From NCBI RefSeq assembly GCF_010183535.1, contig NC_071333.1, positions 10,352,587 through 10,416,586 on the forward strand: a DNA stretch of 64,000 nt, given 5' to 3'. This DNA comes from Caenorhabditis remanei (Eukaryota > Nematoda > Chromadorea > Rhabditida > Rhabditidae). The notes beneath the pieces were generated by a model, which worked only from the letters and a program-made list of their open reading frames with translations, was not told where the DNA came from and ran no database searches. A program made the translations under genes and the position numbers. Shown here in pieces: positions 46,584-60,980 of the stretch (position 1 is the stretch's first letter; every line of letters starts with the position of its first letter).

Positions 46584-49054
46584 GAACCCGGCCGACCATT
46601 AACATTCTCATTTGCAATTGATGAACATCTACTATGCTGATGCGCCGTCGGGACCGCTCCCCTCCCCAACCATTTTTGCCTCTTTCTGGACTCCGCTTGG
46701 CTTATTCTTGATAGAAGTGAAAGAACAAGAGCAAAAGATGAGCTGGAACCGGAAGCGCCATCGAACTTGGTTTTTTTCAGTTGTAAAGTTGAATCCAAAT
46801 CTCAAGTCTGGCTTTGGAACGGCAATTTCCGCGGCATTCAAGAGGGTTAGCAAGTAAAAAATGGGTAAGTGCGATACTTAAGAAAACAACACTATCAAAA
46901 AAGCAATTTGGCGCACTTATTTAACAAATATTAGAGACAGTTTTGACAGGAGAAGAGTCACGGAAATTTCTATAAGGTTTAGGCAAGAGGGGTTGACACA
47001 CTTAAGAGAGAAATGACAGATATAGAAATTCAGTTTAGAATTTAGGCTAAAACTATTTCGGGAACATAATGTTGCCACATATTCAGAAACAACGATGAGT
47101 ATACACCATGATTTTTGTTAATTAAAGTTTTTGAGCAATGGGAGACTTGCGTCACCTCCATATTGGGATCCTTGGGAATTTAGAAGATGTCACAGATCAT
47201 CTGATGTGCAATAAATGAAAAGAAAGGGGTCACATCAAATACATGAGTGGGTACATTGACGTGAGCACCCTTCAAAATTGGAAAAAATGTTTACCGGATT
47301 TTAAATGGGAAGGGTCAGAGAAGATAGTCTATTTTGAAATAATAAAATAGCGTTACGTATTTTGGGATTTGTTGTCAGAAAAGTGTCAAGGTTCAGAATT
47401 GTTATTGACGGTCTAGAATAATGGTAACCAATCATATATTTCTGGAAATTTGGGAATGATCTGTGGTGCGCTAGTCATGGAAAACAAGTCGTACTGGAAA
47501 GATAAATAACAAATTAATCATTCATCAATCATAGTACGTTTAATTTTGAAACGTTCCCAAACGAAACCGAAAAAGAGGATAATGTCCTTCCCGCCATAAT
47601 TACCATAATAGCGAGATGAGCAGATGATGTCACATCAGATGGGAGCCGTCTGCTCCTCGAATATTGTGAGAAAGAATTGTCACATCGGTACTTTTCCGTC
47701 TTCAAAAGTATTCAAAGGGACTAGACATATACACGACACACACAAAAAAAGCGCCGCTTCTTCCGCAGTCCAAATGAAATAAAGACGAGAAAGAGGAAAG
47801 AAGAAGAAGAAAAAGAAGAGAGGCTCCCTTCATGCGGGTCCCTCTTCGCTGGATCATTGCCTACGGATATGTTTCAATAGTGGATTAGCGCATGGTCTCC
47901 ATCGCCCTACGAACCCAAATGTGTTGTAGACTTGGGGGTGACTAGTAGGCCGCCAAGTGGGGTAAGAAAAAAAGAGGACGATAACAATTAGCTGGTATGC
48001 GTCGTTTCTGTTTTTTTTTCTATTTTCTTAGAAGGATGCTCCCTCCGTTGGTAAAAACGAACCAGCTGATACGTACAAAAAAGAAGAGAAACATCAGAAA
48101 AAGAGAAAAAACAACTTCTTCTCAATTTGCATTTATTATATAAGTCTGGATGGAACCAGAAAAATAAATAGAATGAAAAGCAACGATTTTTTTCTTTTTT
48201 TCTCAAAACGCGTTTTCTAATCCTTTCCGAAAGGTCATCAAACATTTTTCTAGAAAAAAGGTATAAGAGTTGTAAGAAAAGACGGAGAGAAAACATGACT
48301 GATAAGAAATATACTGGTCAAAAATCTAATCAAACAAATTATCGATAACGGAACGGAGAATGGCGTATACACATAGAATAGCAGCACGAGTAAGAATGAA
48401 AGAATGAGTAGAGAAATTGTTAACAAGCGGAGAATATTACGTAAGACCAATTGAAATGAATTATTTATAAAAATGTATAATTCAAGAGAATCACAGCGTC
48501 TCACATTGTTCAGATATGCTATTTCTAGCAGTCTTTTTTCTCAAAATATGTTTTAAAAAATTCTTGGGGCTTAAGGTACGATCTGGTTTAGAGATGCTGA
48601 ATCTAGTAAAATGAAAAAAAAGAACTCACAGGATTTTCTGATAATTATATCAGTATGAAAAAAAGCCGATCAGAAATGAAAGGAACAAAAGTTGCTGGAG
48701 AAAACACCTCTGGTTTTGTGTAAAAATTCTTTAATGAAAAGCAAAACCAGTGGGCTTCGGATTGCAAGATCTAATCTAAAAACTGCGTGACGTGTATCGA
48801 TGGCATCTAAGAAGTTTTCATGTTCACAAAAAATAGAGATTCAAACTTTTCCTGGCCAGAATTCGAATGTTTTTTCTGAAAAAAAAACAAGCATATACAA
48901 TTACATAAAACATTTTACTTCTGGAGTTGGTTTTACAATTGGGCAATAAAATACCTAATTATATCTTTAAATAAGAGTGAGTTCAGTTATAAAATCAAAC
49001 TATTTATGTTTAATTCGATGTTAAACGATTGAAAAGCTTTGAACATTAAAACTC

Positions 49055-49073
49055 TGCGGCGGGAATCGCCGCA
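49055..49073. other. GC hairpin in AT-rich DNA
   Basis: TGCGGCG, a five-base loop (GGAAT) and CGCCGCA form a perfect 7-bp stem, followed directly by cccggcgcgc. The 30 bases are almost wholly G+C within AT-rich surroundings. The form resembles a piece of an interspersed repeat, but no second copy is seen in this window. Confidence 0.45.
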
Positions 49074-52000
49074 CCCGGCGCGCTATCACGATAATTATCT
49101 TGATGAATTGGAAACAAGTGATTTTACACTGGTGGAAAGCTTTTGTGCTCAAAACAAAAGACAGAAATGTGTTTGAGCCCACCGTCAAAGAAATCAAGAA
49201 ACAGAACAAGAAAGTTTTTTGTGCCGATATTGAATGTATCTCAAAATACAAGTGGAGGGCAGAAAAGAACAATGGAGTCCGAGTGATAAGAATAGATAAA
49301 TATTGAACAACTAACTGTCAAATAAAGAGATGAGATAAGTAACGAGGAAATGATCACTGAACAGAAAGCAGAAAACACAGAAAAACTCAGGATGTGATGA
49401 CTCGACCTTCGCTGCCATGTTTTTCAAGTTCAAAACTTCAGTTCTGGGTAACATTTTACGTTTGTCACAACAAAAAAGGGGAACAGAACCAATTGTGTTA
49501 TTTTCAGATTTTTTTTCTTTTTTTCGGAACTGGCAATCAAATTGTATGCTAGCCGCGAAGACTAGCTAATGGCACCCGTGGGTTGATAAAGTGTAAAAGA
49601 ATGGCAGGAAGTGAGTGCCCGAGCATGCTTCTCTTTCCCCTCATTCACTCCGCCGTTTTCTTCACTGCTGTTCGGGCAAAAAAGTGATCCGCAAACACAT
49701 ATCATAACAAGATATTGAAACCTTTCTCTTCTCGTTTTCACTACTGAAAGCAAAAAAAGATCGAGTTCATAAGTGCCTCGAGGCGCTAAAGAAACTTTCG
49801 GAACTACTATTCCTATTCATACTGTAATATCCATTTATTGGTTTTCTTTGCATATGTGAAATCACTGTAGCTCTGAGCAAAATCCTAGGAAAAAGTATTT
49901 CTCCAAAAACAGAAAATAGTACTAGTGCGCTAAAACCAATGAAGCTAATTTTCATACGCAAAAACCAGGTACCTATAATTTTGAACGGGTGGGCTCGTTA
50001 CCATCAAATAGGCGTGCGCCTAGTCGGTTGAGAATTTTGGTCCGGATGTGATGTTTTATTACCTAGCTCGCGATGATTCATGGACGGAAATAAAGAGAAG
50101 GAGAGAAAATTGTCAGTGAAGCTGGAGACCCAAGTTATTTTGTGAAGTAGGGTAAATGCGGGGAAGGTTGGATCGGAAAGAATTTAATTAAAATGCGAAG
50201 CTGGACCGAAAACTCCACGTTCTGCCTGCCAATTTGATAGAGCTGCACTTTTACTGTATTGAAGTGTCAGCCTCTTTTCTCTCTTATTTTTTCTCATTAT
50301 TCTGTTTTTGTGGATATCGAAAAAAAACAGAGACATAAGCAAGAATGGAAATGGGTGAGCGAAAATGAGTATCCGTGAAAACAGCCATAGTCTGGAATGA
50401 CATTAATTCCATTTTCAGGCGAAAACTGAATCCTCGTCTATGCAAAAATAAGAGGAGAATGGGGGGATGACACTGCCTCGTGAATTCAGAAGAGCCTCAT
50501 GAGTTCCGTTATCCAAAAGAGAGGGCGTACACCATTGGTATCACATTTGATTGCTTTTTGGAGAAGCAGCTTTGTTTAGGGATTTTGGTTTTGGTTCTCA
50601 ATATTGACTTTTCTATACTAAATTAGAAAAAAATAATGTGGAGGCAATTAAGTTTTTTTAATTAATCCACATGAACTCATTGAAACATATACACGTTTTT
50701 GATGTTCGAACTCTTCTGAAGAATAACGTGAAATTTTATGACCTACGGAACCAATACGTATACTTTGTTGAGTCTTGTCTTTTGAGCCAGTAATCGGGGT
50801 AGCGAACTCTTCTGTCATCTGAAATATCAAATTTCAAGACTTATCCTGTGTTCTTGCTCAAAAAATATGTTAAGACACGATAAAATCAAGGAAAAGTGGA
50901 AAAGGTTCTTTGAGAAAATAGTTCAAAATGAGAGAAGACAAATCTTAATTTAGTTTTTTTTTCCGAAAAGTACAAAATTCTATCAAACACAACGGGACTA
51001 GGAATATATGGAAAATTAAATTTCAAGTCTGGATGAAGAGGTCAAACGTCCTTCAGGAGTTCAACGAAAGGGACGGACACAAAATTACAAATATATTCTG
51101 GAATACGAGGGCCTAGTTTTGAAAGGAGGCAAAAAGAAGAGGGAAATGAGAAATGTCATCTATTTCAAAGAAAAAAGGGAAGACACCACAAAACATTGAT
51201 ACACTTTTAGTGCGTGAAAAGGGTAAGATAAGGCGTGTGAGCTCAGAAGGTTTGAGCCTAAAAAGAGCAAAAGAAACATTCATGAAGTGGATACATGACA
51301 GATACTTTTTGAGTACATACGAACACACTCTCTCTTGTTTTCATTTTTGTTTTTTTTCCCGGATTTTGAAGTGAAGTGAGGGGGGAAAACAAAGCGGTCA
51401 GATTTTGTTCTTTTTTTCTTTTTCATGTTGAAATGTGCGAAACGGAACCTATGACGTGGTTAAAAAGTTAGCTTCAGGAAAAAAATGGAAAATTTGGAAG
51501 TGGTATAGAACAAGAGAACGCGCGTGAAATGTCAACAAAGATATTTGTTTTTGAGACCAAAAAATGCAATGTAATTGTGAAGTTACATCGTAATTTATTC
51601 ACTGAAATGGGCTTTTCCGGTGAAACGGAACGCTGGATGTGTTGTTTGGTTCTTGACAATCATCATCTTTAATGATACCACGTCAAGTGTGGAATTCAGA
51701 AGACCATCAATCGAAAGAATCTTTCTTGGAAAATGATACCAAATGGCAACAAAACTAATTAGTTCCCGGAGGAACACTAACTGACCTTTGCAAGAAACAA
51801 GCGTCCTGGCCGCCGTTGATTGAAGTACATCCAGTCGGAGGGAAGCGGCAACAAAAAGAAAAAGAAGGAGAGCGAGAGAAGGAAATGAGCGATTGTCCAA
51901 AATGGAAATCAGTGTGCATGTGGCGATTCTTCCCGCCCCTCTTTTCTGGAGCCAACTAGCGCACCAATCTTTCGCAAACATCTTAGAAGTTTTCGTGTTC

Positions 52001-55000
52001 TATTTGAAAAAAATTCCAACTTCTGCGGAATCATCAAAGGGTTTCAGCTGTTCAAAGTTCCTACGGAAGCATATGCTGACCTAGAGTGGTCATCCATCTC
52101 ATCATTCTTCAAATAAATTCAAGGTGTAGATGACGCGGATAAAACTAATAAAGCTGTCAATTTTAGAAGAATTTCAAAAAAAATGATGTCAGTTGAGCGC
52201 ATGCGAACAGGTGTGATGAATGTGGTTAAATAAATCTTTCAAATTTCTTGAAATTGTCCCTTAGAGGATTTTGGGTCTTAGATAACCATAGTTTAATACG
52301 CCTAGAATTTTCAACCTGACTAAAATATTGTAACTGAGAAACTACGATCAGAGGAACAAACCACACTGTGGGGGCACAAGCTGACCGAACTATTGCACTT
52401 CAATCCAGACCCTCGAAAAGTCTCAAAAACTATTTTAAAACATCACTGGAAACACCCTGCTCTCCCGATTTCTTTTCTTCCCGGGGTGAGAGTAAACTCA
52501 AAAACTTTCTTGCCTATCACTTCGGTCGTGGGAAACAGTAACAGTAAACAAAATGCTAAAGACAGGAGTCGAGAAAAAAAACGCAACTTGCTTCCTGTTC
52601 TGTAGGAAACAAAGAGAAAAAGCAGGAAAAAAGGGAATCGAAAGTGAAACACACAAAAAACGGTATGACAGGCTAGATATCTAACCTCCCGTTTGAGGGG
52701 TCGATCTCTCTGTATTTGGGTCTTTTATGTTTGATTAGTGGATTACGGACGGCTCTAATTACCCTTTGATCGAGAAGGCGAGAGACGCACGGGAAATTGT
52801 GATGTGGAATGGTGATAACTACCCAGACGGGTGTCTGTTAATCGGAGAAATGAGTGGTCTCAATTCTGCAAGAATTCCAATTTCTTCCAATTTCCTGAGT
52901 GCTCACATCAAACACTCAAAACCTTTTCGTTACAGAAGTAGAACTTTTTCTTTTCTTTTCGGTACCTCTGAAAAAAGGTTCATTTCCTTTTCTGAACACA
53001 AAAAATGTATAGAGTAAAAGTGAAAGCTGGAATGGAAATGCAATCAACAAGATGAGATTGAACAAGGAACGCCGAAAAAAGTTTTCTTTGTGACGCCTCA
53101 CATACTGACTAAAACTTCACTCCAAAACTCGCGCTCTCTCAAAATAATTAGCTAGTTCTCTTCTCTTGGAATGTCGTTTTCTTCTGCTTTTTTCATGTTC
53201 TCTCTTTCCACTTGTCGTTTCTTTTTTTGGGCTTAGTACGAAAAAATGTTGTGGAAAAAAGGGAACATGATTCATAAACTGACACGAAAGGGGACATAGA
53301 ATAGGGTTACTGTTCTTGACTAAGAGCAAGAAATAATAACAAAAAGAGAAAGAGTTGCCGAGCAGGAAAGGCAAGAAAGAGAAAACGAGGAAGAAGAAAC
53401 AAATGCGCACTGTCTTGACGATGATGACCGCAGGCAATATACAAACCGATATGTGTTTGCATATATTGGCACTAGTTTAGGAAGGCTTTTATCACTTTTC
53501 AGATGACTCAACAATCCTTACTATATTTGCAAAAATATAATTTCGTAATAGTAAAAAGTGGGGAGAAGAGTACAATAAGTTGCGATTCTTCAAAAAACCT
53601 GTTCTATGGAGGGAGTTCTACTGGCAAATAAGTTTCGTAAGTTTAAAACAAATGGAAGGATTAACACGTTGTTGACCTGGGCTGATATTCAAAATACAAC
53701 AACTCACAGCATGACTTCTCGCAGCTTCTAGCGTCTGAAGGATACACACACCGACGCATATCAAACGTAGACAAGCTACTTGATCAAAAACATCTTGACG
53801 AGTAGTTCTTGAGATAAATTGAAAAAAAACTTGGGAAAACCTATTCGAAGGTCATTTGATATGAAACTCAAGGATGCCTTTTCTTTCAATCTCATTCGCG
53901 CATTGAATTCAAATAAAAAACAAGGTACTAAAGGTTGTTGCATTCATTCACGAGAATAGAAGGAGGATTGAGTGATAGATGAAGAAACAGTGGCCACCGC
54001 ACCTCAGCTGGACACCACCGTGTCGGCCGAATGATTTAGGTGGTGTGCACTTAAAGACCCCTAGCAGCCCCCCTCCCTTCTCTCTCTCTTAAGTCCCCTG
54101 ATGCAATTCATCATCTTATTACACTTACTCGGCAGTCATCCAGCATTTAACCCACTACTACTCTCAATGTTATCCATTATTTTATAACGAGACATTTATC
54201 AACTTGAGCGGTTTACAATCTGTGTGGGGAAGTGCTTTGAGGTTGACAATTGTCATGACTATTATCTTGAGACCCAGTGAAAACTAACTGAATTGAACAA
54301 AACAATTTGAGCGTTTTTACAAAACAAGTTGACACCATGGTAGCAGACCAAGGGCAACGAAGTAATTCATATCGCATTTGAAATTGGAATTTTTCGCTTC
54401 ACTTTGAAAATAACGTAGTTCACTTCCAACAAGAACAGAACAGTGACATTTCAGTCATTTGCTCTGGGCGTATTGGCAGTTACTGTAACAATTTCGGAGA
54501 GCAAAACAGTTTATGTATGACAGTATGACGAGAGAAACGATTAACGTTTTCGCAACAATCTGAGAAAACAACTTTGTTTATGACACCCTCTCAGAATGGT
54601 GCTGAACCACTAATTAGTTGCAATATATCTGATTACAGTATTCATCATAACGCTAGTTAAAAACCGACAAACCATAAACAAGGCGAAATAAACCAACCAA
54701 ATGATAGGTAATTTTGAAAAGGCACACCTTTTGACAAAGGGACCAAAATGTGAAAGGAAAAGAGAAAGAAAAGCAAATCGTAGTTGTGTTGTTGGTTGTT
54801 CAGTTAGGAGATGGTAATCAAATTGACGCGAGAGAGGCTCTCGTCAACTAAGTGATGTGCTCAGCAGATATACTACGTCGTCGAACAAGTTGAACATTCT
54901 CTGCTCCTCTCGCACCTTCTCATCTTTTTAGACAACTTCCCTCCTTTTTTGGCGGATACAATTAGAAGAACCAGGAAAAAGTCAGAATCCTATTGTGCCC

Positions 55001-55900
55001 CAGCCAGTTCTTCTAGGTTAAAGTTCTCCTATTTCAAAGATGACTTGACCTGAAAACAACAGGGAAAAATGGAAACAAAAACTTGGGAAGGAATATCTCA
55101 AGAAAAAAAAGAAACTGAATTTTAGTCTCATATGGTTAGATAACGGTGATATAGGTTGAGAACAAGCAGATAAAAAAGGAGGAAAATGGAAAAATTAAAC
55201 ACGAAATAGTGCCTTTCTTCCTTCATTCTTCTTTCACACACAGCACGAGATGCTTCAATTTTCCATGGAAGGTAACTCAATTTCGGGAGGCGGCGTGGAA
55301 GATCAGACACGCATTACGAATATTTTGTGAAGGTCCGAGAAGGAGAAGAAGAGGTACATAATGGAATTAGGAGGCGGTAGCGTCAACTTTCATGATTCTT
55401 GTGTGGTCGACGTCATGAAGAAAAAAAGAGGAGCAGAACTTCGATGGAAATGCAGATTGTTTTCAAGAAAAGGAAATTAAGAAACTTGAAAAACTACGTG
55501 CACTTTAGGAAATTGAGTTGAGGTTTTTCAGACGTTTTCTAGAAGATTCGGAATACGATTTTGTTGAAAAATCTTGGAAGAGAATGCCGCTTTTTTAACA
55601 GAACCAACCGAATTCTGTTTTACTTAAAATAATTGAACGGGGAAGTTTGAATTTAAAAAATTCTGAAAAACTAATTTTTTTGAAATTTGTTGGTACACTG
55701 TTTTGTGTAATACTCTTGGATTGTTCAACCTAGGTTTAACAACAAAAAAAATCATAAATAACTTCTATTGTAAAAGTTTTTTTGAAAAACATTGACATAG
55801 CCTCTCCTACTGCCCCTTACACTCTCCTTCTTTTTCTACTCTCTCCTCATTCAGCTGTCACCAGTAGGTATTTATTTGCCGTCTACTCGTTTCTCTCTCG

Positions 55901-55972
55901 GCCTGCTTAGTATAGTGGTTAGTACTCCACGTTGTGGCCGTGGCGACGCTGGTTCGATTCCAGCAGCAGGCA
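55901..55972 (+). tRNA. tRNA-His (GTG)
   Basis: A complete 72-nt cloverleaf without intron. The acceptor stem GCCTGCT pairs with AGCAGGC and the discriminator is A at 55972. The anticodon stem CCACG/CGTGG encloses loop TTGTGGC, giving anticodon GTG. The T arm carries GGTTCGATTCC (B box), and the D arm carries the A box (TAGTATAGTGGTTAG). A run of T at 55978-55982 is a Pol III terminator. The extra 5' G of mature tRNA-His is added after transcription. Confidence 0.97.
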
Positions 55973-58303
55973 ACTCCTTTTTGCTTTTCAATGTTCATTT
56001 CACACGTTTTGTTTTAGAATTCCAATTAACAATTCGAATAAAGTAAAAGAAAAGAAGAAGAAAACATGTCGGAAAATAAGAAAAAAAACAAAATTGAGAT
56101 TTTGAAATGTTTTCGAAAACTGAATACATACATTTCTGGATTCAAAATTCTCATGCATCTCGAAATGTTTTTCGATTCACAAGGAATAGAGAATACAGGG
56201 ATAGCTCGACGTCAAAAATCAGGAGAATAAGAATTTGAGGGATGCGCAGCGAAACATCAAGAGAGCATATGCGATGTGACAAGTGATACGTCCACGCAAA
56301 ATTGCCTCCGAATTATTTTCTGAAGATTGCCTTCTTCAAGTGCTCTCCGTCGAGAATAAAAAGAGGGTCCGGATAGAATAGCTTGATATGTATTTCCAGA
56401 ATTTCATGTGACACCAACACACTCCGATGTGCATCGGACGAGGTGACATGTTTTGCTCAAACTTTGATGGACAACTACACACAAAACCACTCGTTTTATC
56501 ATATTCATGTCTATATTTGACATTAGACCCCAACAAAAAAGAGAAAGGGAAAAGGATGCAGCACTCTTTCTTTTTTCAAGAAGTGTCCATCACTAAGCGA
56601 GGGAATTCAAATCAAACTAGTTGACATTTTGAAGCATCTGCTCTTTTTTCAGAAACATCAGGAATATGTTGAATATGTATGCATTTTCTACACGTATTTC
56701 ACAAAATGCCGCAAGACAAAGTGGGGGATTCGTCATGAAAACAGGATCTGACAGAGACATCTCACGATTCTTGTGTTTCTCTTTGAACAAAATGACGTTT
56801 TAATACTGGGAAGAATAAACAGAGCTTGTTTTCGTCTCCAAAAAATATAAAAATAAAACGAAGCGATTGGGACGAAGAAAGGCCAGCTAACAATGACAAT
56901 GAATATTGTAGAAAAAGAACATTCTGATTGAATATTCATAAAATACAAAGAGGTTCATTGTTACCTGGAAGATAGTTCTCACGGTACGATACGTATTGCT
57001 CGCGGCAATAGATAAACAGTTTTTGTACCATGAGGTACTTTTGTGGAAAAAACCAATACCAAAAGAGGTGAGATATTAGAAGGAAGAACTATAAGAAGTT
57101 ATCCCAAGAAGTTGCTTTGTAAAACAGCTCAAATAAGTTTCTGACAATTGAAATGATAAGATTGACATCTCACTGCGACTGGTATACTTTTTTAGATTTC
57201 TTGATATAGGTGTTCATGAAACTCGTGAAACCTCAATAAAACAAGTATATGAAAGAGCTCATAATTTCAATTGATTGTGTTGCTAGTCAGTTACTATATA
57301 TATTAAACTTTTTAGCAGAAAATTAATCAAATGAAGAAGACGCACTCGAATCGTCGTTTTTGCAAGCACTCAAAATTTGATAACACTTTCAGTAACTGTC
57401 CCACCCCAATTTTTAAAATGTTTGAACTAATCAACACTTTGGAAGACGATCGAATATGGCACCTTGAACACATAACAGCAGTAAAAAAATCTTACATATC
57501 TGCTTTTTACATTCTCAGCATTTCAGCGTTTTGAAATTTGAAATATAACATGTCGAAATTGATGAGTACCAAGAAATGAAACAAGGCTTCTCGCACAACT
57601 CAAAATATCAATATGAAAATATACGACTGTCTCAAAACGAATATAAACTAAAATCACAACAGATTTGAAGAGGAAAAAACGAGAGTGCTTGCGCATTTGG
57701 ATGTTTCATCCGTTTTCTCACATATCCTAGAGTGAAATCTGAGAAACATCAAATCTGGTTCCCCTTCAATTTTTGCAGTGCTCTCTTTCTTATGTTTCTT
57801 CATTTCCAGTTGTTTAAAAAATTACAGCTAAAGAAAGTTGCAGTGAAGGTGATAAGATGGAGAGAAGATTCGATGTTCTTTATTTTGAGCACTATTTTTT
57901 GAAATCATTCTATCAAATATGTTCTTCATGCATTTCATTTATGGAATTTTCACAGTGCAAAATCTTTTGATTTGTTTAAAAGTTTTCGTTTTACATTTCA
58001 AGACAGGGTTATTGTCTCATTAAAACAGCATTCATAAAATAAGTTTGAACTACTTGGTTGAAATGTTTATCATGCACAAATTTGGTTAACCAGATAAGAA
58101 AAAGAACTTGAAAAAAATGCAACTCAAAAACATGAAAATTATTTGACAGAGAACGAAGTTATAAGTTTTGAGGTTAATCTGACAGAGCAGATATGAATGA
58201 AAAGAATTGTCAGAAAAGTAATGTCAGACAGATAAATGTTTTTAAAAAAAAATTGTGAGGTGAAGTAAAAAGGAGACAAAGGAAAAAATAATTGAACAAA
58301 AAG
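55973..58303. other. Intergenic, downstream of fax-1
   Basis: Beyond the tRNA terminator the sequence is AT-rich to the fax-1 stop. No exon or RNA gene is seen. The fax-1 transcript should end near 58250-58300 on the minus strand, but no exact AATAAA is present there. Confidence 0.45.
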
Positions 58304-60980
58304 TTATAAGAAACGGGTCACAAGATAAGATATTTTAGTATCGAGAAGTGATTCCAAATAGCCGGTTTGATAGAAATGGATCTCAGAAAGAAGGAGCAGA
58401 AGTTTTCCAAAACGGGATGGGGATGAATCGAGTTTCTGGCAACACTGTTGAAGGAGACAGATGCATTGATCGAGTTGGTCTTCGAATTGGTAGTGAGACT
58501 CTTCATTGGCTGAAAAATTACTTTATTTGTACGATGTATGGATTGATTTTTGTATTCTGATTGCTTCGAGCTGTGTGCTTATGTATGATTTGTGCTGTTC
58601 TCTGAACGGGTCCCAACCATTAAAAAAATTTGAGGACCCAAGGATAAAAATACATTTCAATGTCACATTCAAAATAAGTACTGTAAAAGATTTCTTTTTA
58701 AAAATGTTTGAAGATCTTCTGAGAACGCTTCCTTTGGTTTCATGCCATCCCTAGAGTTCCACATGATTTTATACGGAGTTAAAATAAAAGCACTACATTT
58801 TCTCATTTTGAAAACGCGCAATCTGTTCAACTTTCACTTCCCTTATGACAAACTTATTGAATTTCAAAAGTAATAGAGCAACGTAAATCTCTTTTTTCGA
58901 ATGTTTGTGTAACCGATCCATTTTTACATTTGACCCATGGATTCCACCAAAGTGTACATAGAGTATCCAATTCGGAAGTTACTCATTCTTTTTCAGGATT
59001 GAAGCAAATAAGCAATGGGATGCCCAACTCCTTCTCCTAAATTACCTTTTCGCGCCGTGAACCTTATGGAGTATCTTTGTTTGGGATACGCAGACTAGCC
59101 TCTGGGGACACAGGCGGGTAAAGAGTTAATGGCATGCCGTTGTATCACATATCTGCTTTTGGTAGAAAAGACCAGGCGAGAGGATAACACAATTGCCGAA
59201 ACCCATCACGCTCCGGCCAACAGAAGCGACGACAGCAACAAGGCGTGCTCCTCTTTGGGAGAAAATGGGGGTATACGGTAATGATGCTTGCCCCGTTGCT
59301 CGATCCCGCTCTTCTCCGCTCAACTCACGTTTCATGAAGATGGTGATCGCTTTCATGCAATTGAATTCCGCTGGCGAAACGTCTAAACGTCGGAATTTGA
59401 GCATGATACTGGTGAGGTGCTCGTCCAAAGTAGTATCATCCAACTGTTCACACAATGCAATACACAAGAGACGTGGCCATTGTGTCAGAATGATTTGACG
59501 CTGAAAACATGAACAATTCTACATGTTTCCATCTATCAAAACATACCTTTTCAGCATCAGAGAGCACTGCGAATAGTCTGAACTGTTGTGCCCATTTTAA
59601 TACACTTTCCAGATGAGACATTGCTGATTCTTGAAGACTATCCTTCTGAAAGCACTAAAAATTCATATGAAAGGTCAATACTTATAGTTTTTTACCTTTT
59701 CATCTTCAGTCTTCCCATCACTAGCACTAGAAGGAGAGTCTTCTCTCTTAATCATAGTAGAGTGTCCCATTATTGCAGAAACAGCACCTGCGTACTCTCT
59801 GAAAAAATTCTGAGGATCCATATCTAACGCCGGTCGAATCGTCGCAGTATTTCTTGGTTGTCGTTCATTTTGAACAGCTGAAAAGTTGAGAAAACTATCA
59901 TAATCCGTCGAATGTCTGATACCATCTTTGTTCATCCCCTTGTTAAGACATTTCTTGAGACGACACGCTTGACATTGATTACGATGAGCTTTATCGACAA
60001 TACAGTTCCCAGTACCAGCTTGGCATCGGTAAATAAGTCGTCTTCTGACTGACCTTTTGAAAAAACCCGAACATCCGTTGCAAGCAAGTATTCCTAAAGT
60101 TGAAAAAGATTTCTATGTAAGGATAGAGAGAGAGTGCTACCATAATGCTTTCCACTGCTAACGTCACCGCACACGGCACAACATAATGTTGGTGAAGATG
60201 AAGTTGGAGGGCTGTCTGTCTTCACTGATCCCATTGATGGGAAACTGTTCACACTGATAGTTGTGTGGTCGAGTGGTGGAGATACACTAGCATTCATTCT
60301 TTGTTGGTTGAATGACATGGCAAGAGCTGCAGCGATATGTGGAGAAATTACACCTAAACAGAATGTGTATATACAAAAATAAAAACCCTTTCTGGGTAGA
60401 AAGCGTTCTCGTCGCTAATTACAAAAAGGAGAAATTACAAGAAACTACGTTTTAGACCAGATTGTGCTTACCTGCGTTGAACATTGGTGGCGGAAACAGA
60501 AGTGGCGTGTTGAATATCGACCGAACTCCGAGAATACCCTCTTTGACGTCTTCTGAAAATCGTAATAAACCGTCTATCTAATTCTAATTCTCATTCTCGA
60601 TCTATTGGCTCGACTCAAAAACAGAGACAGGAAAGGTGTCATGTGCATTTGATTCAACGATGCATAATTTCCTGTCAGAAGCACAACAATAAGTATCGTC
60701 GGCACACCAACCAATAATGATGAGAAGAGAAAATGTCAAATGAAAAAGGAGAAAGCAAGAATATATAACTTTAGCGTACGGAAACGGCTACGTCAATATT
60801 TAGAAAAAATAGATAATTGGAAAAACGGATAGAGGAGTACCTTACGAGTAGAGTAAAAGTTAAATCAGTCTGGATGTGCTAGACTAAACGGAAATTGAAC
60901 GGGAAACCCGAAAACGAAACGATGATGTTACCTGTAGTTTTTGATGTCGAGAAGTTGAGCGGCTCATCCTCGTCACTCAT
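58304..60980 (-). CDS. fax-1: Nuclear hormone receptor, NR2E3/PNR type (FAX-1)
   Basis: Eight exons on the minus strand: 60980-60932, 60552-60472, 60353-60141, 60093-59923, 59877-59696, 59645-59547, 59500-59329 and 58509-58304. They encode 390 residues. The DNA-binding domain (about 100-172) shows [15 protein letters not shown]-box [15 protein letters not shown] and [17 protein letters not shown]. It is followed by [13 protein letters not shown], the signature tail of PNR receptors. The ligand-binding domain includes [28 protein letters not shown] and, in the last exon, [13 protein letters not shown] with terminal helices. FAX-1 is a nuclear transcription factor for interneuron identity and axon pathfinding in C. 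elegans. Intron 7 (819 nt) is open in frame for 67 codons from its donor side, so a retained-intron form would lose the last helices. It lies upstream of klp-4 on the same strand. Confidence 0.94.

Larger units (their letters stand above)
45481..55900. other. Large intergenic region upstream of klp-4
   Basis: About 10.4 kb without a supported gene. Purine- and pyrimidine-rich runs are common (for example 47780-47820). A GC-richer segment at 46430-46860, with paired CCAAT boxes, is the best promoter candidate for klp-4. Two further GC-rich islands lie at 47835-47960 and 53995-54075; the latter includes cagctgg E-box-like sequence. Frames such as 45560-45787 (Lys/Arg-rich, plus) and 49100-49306 (plus) have no splice or family support. 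Confidence 0.45.
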
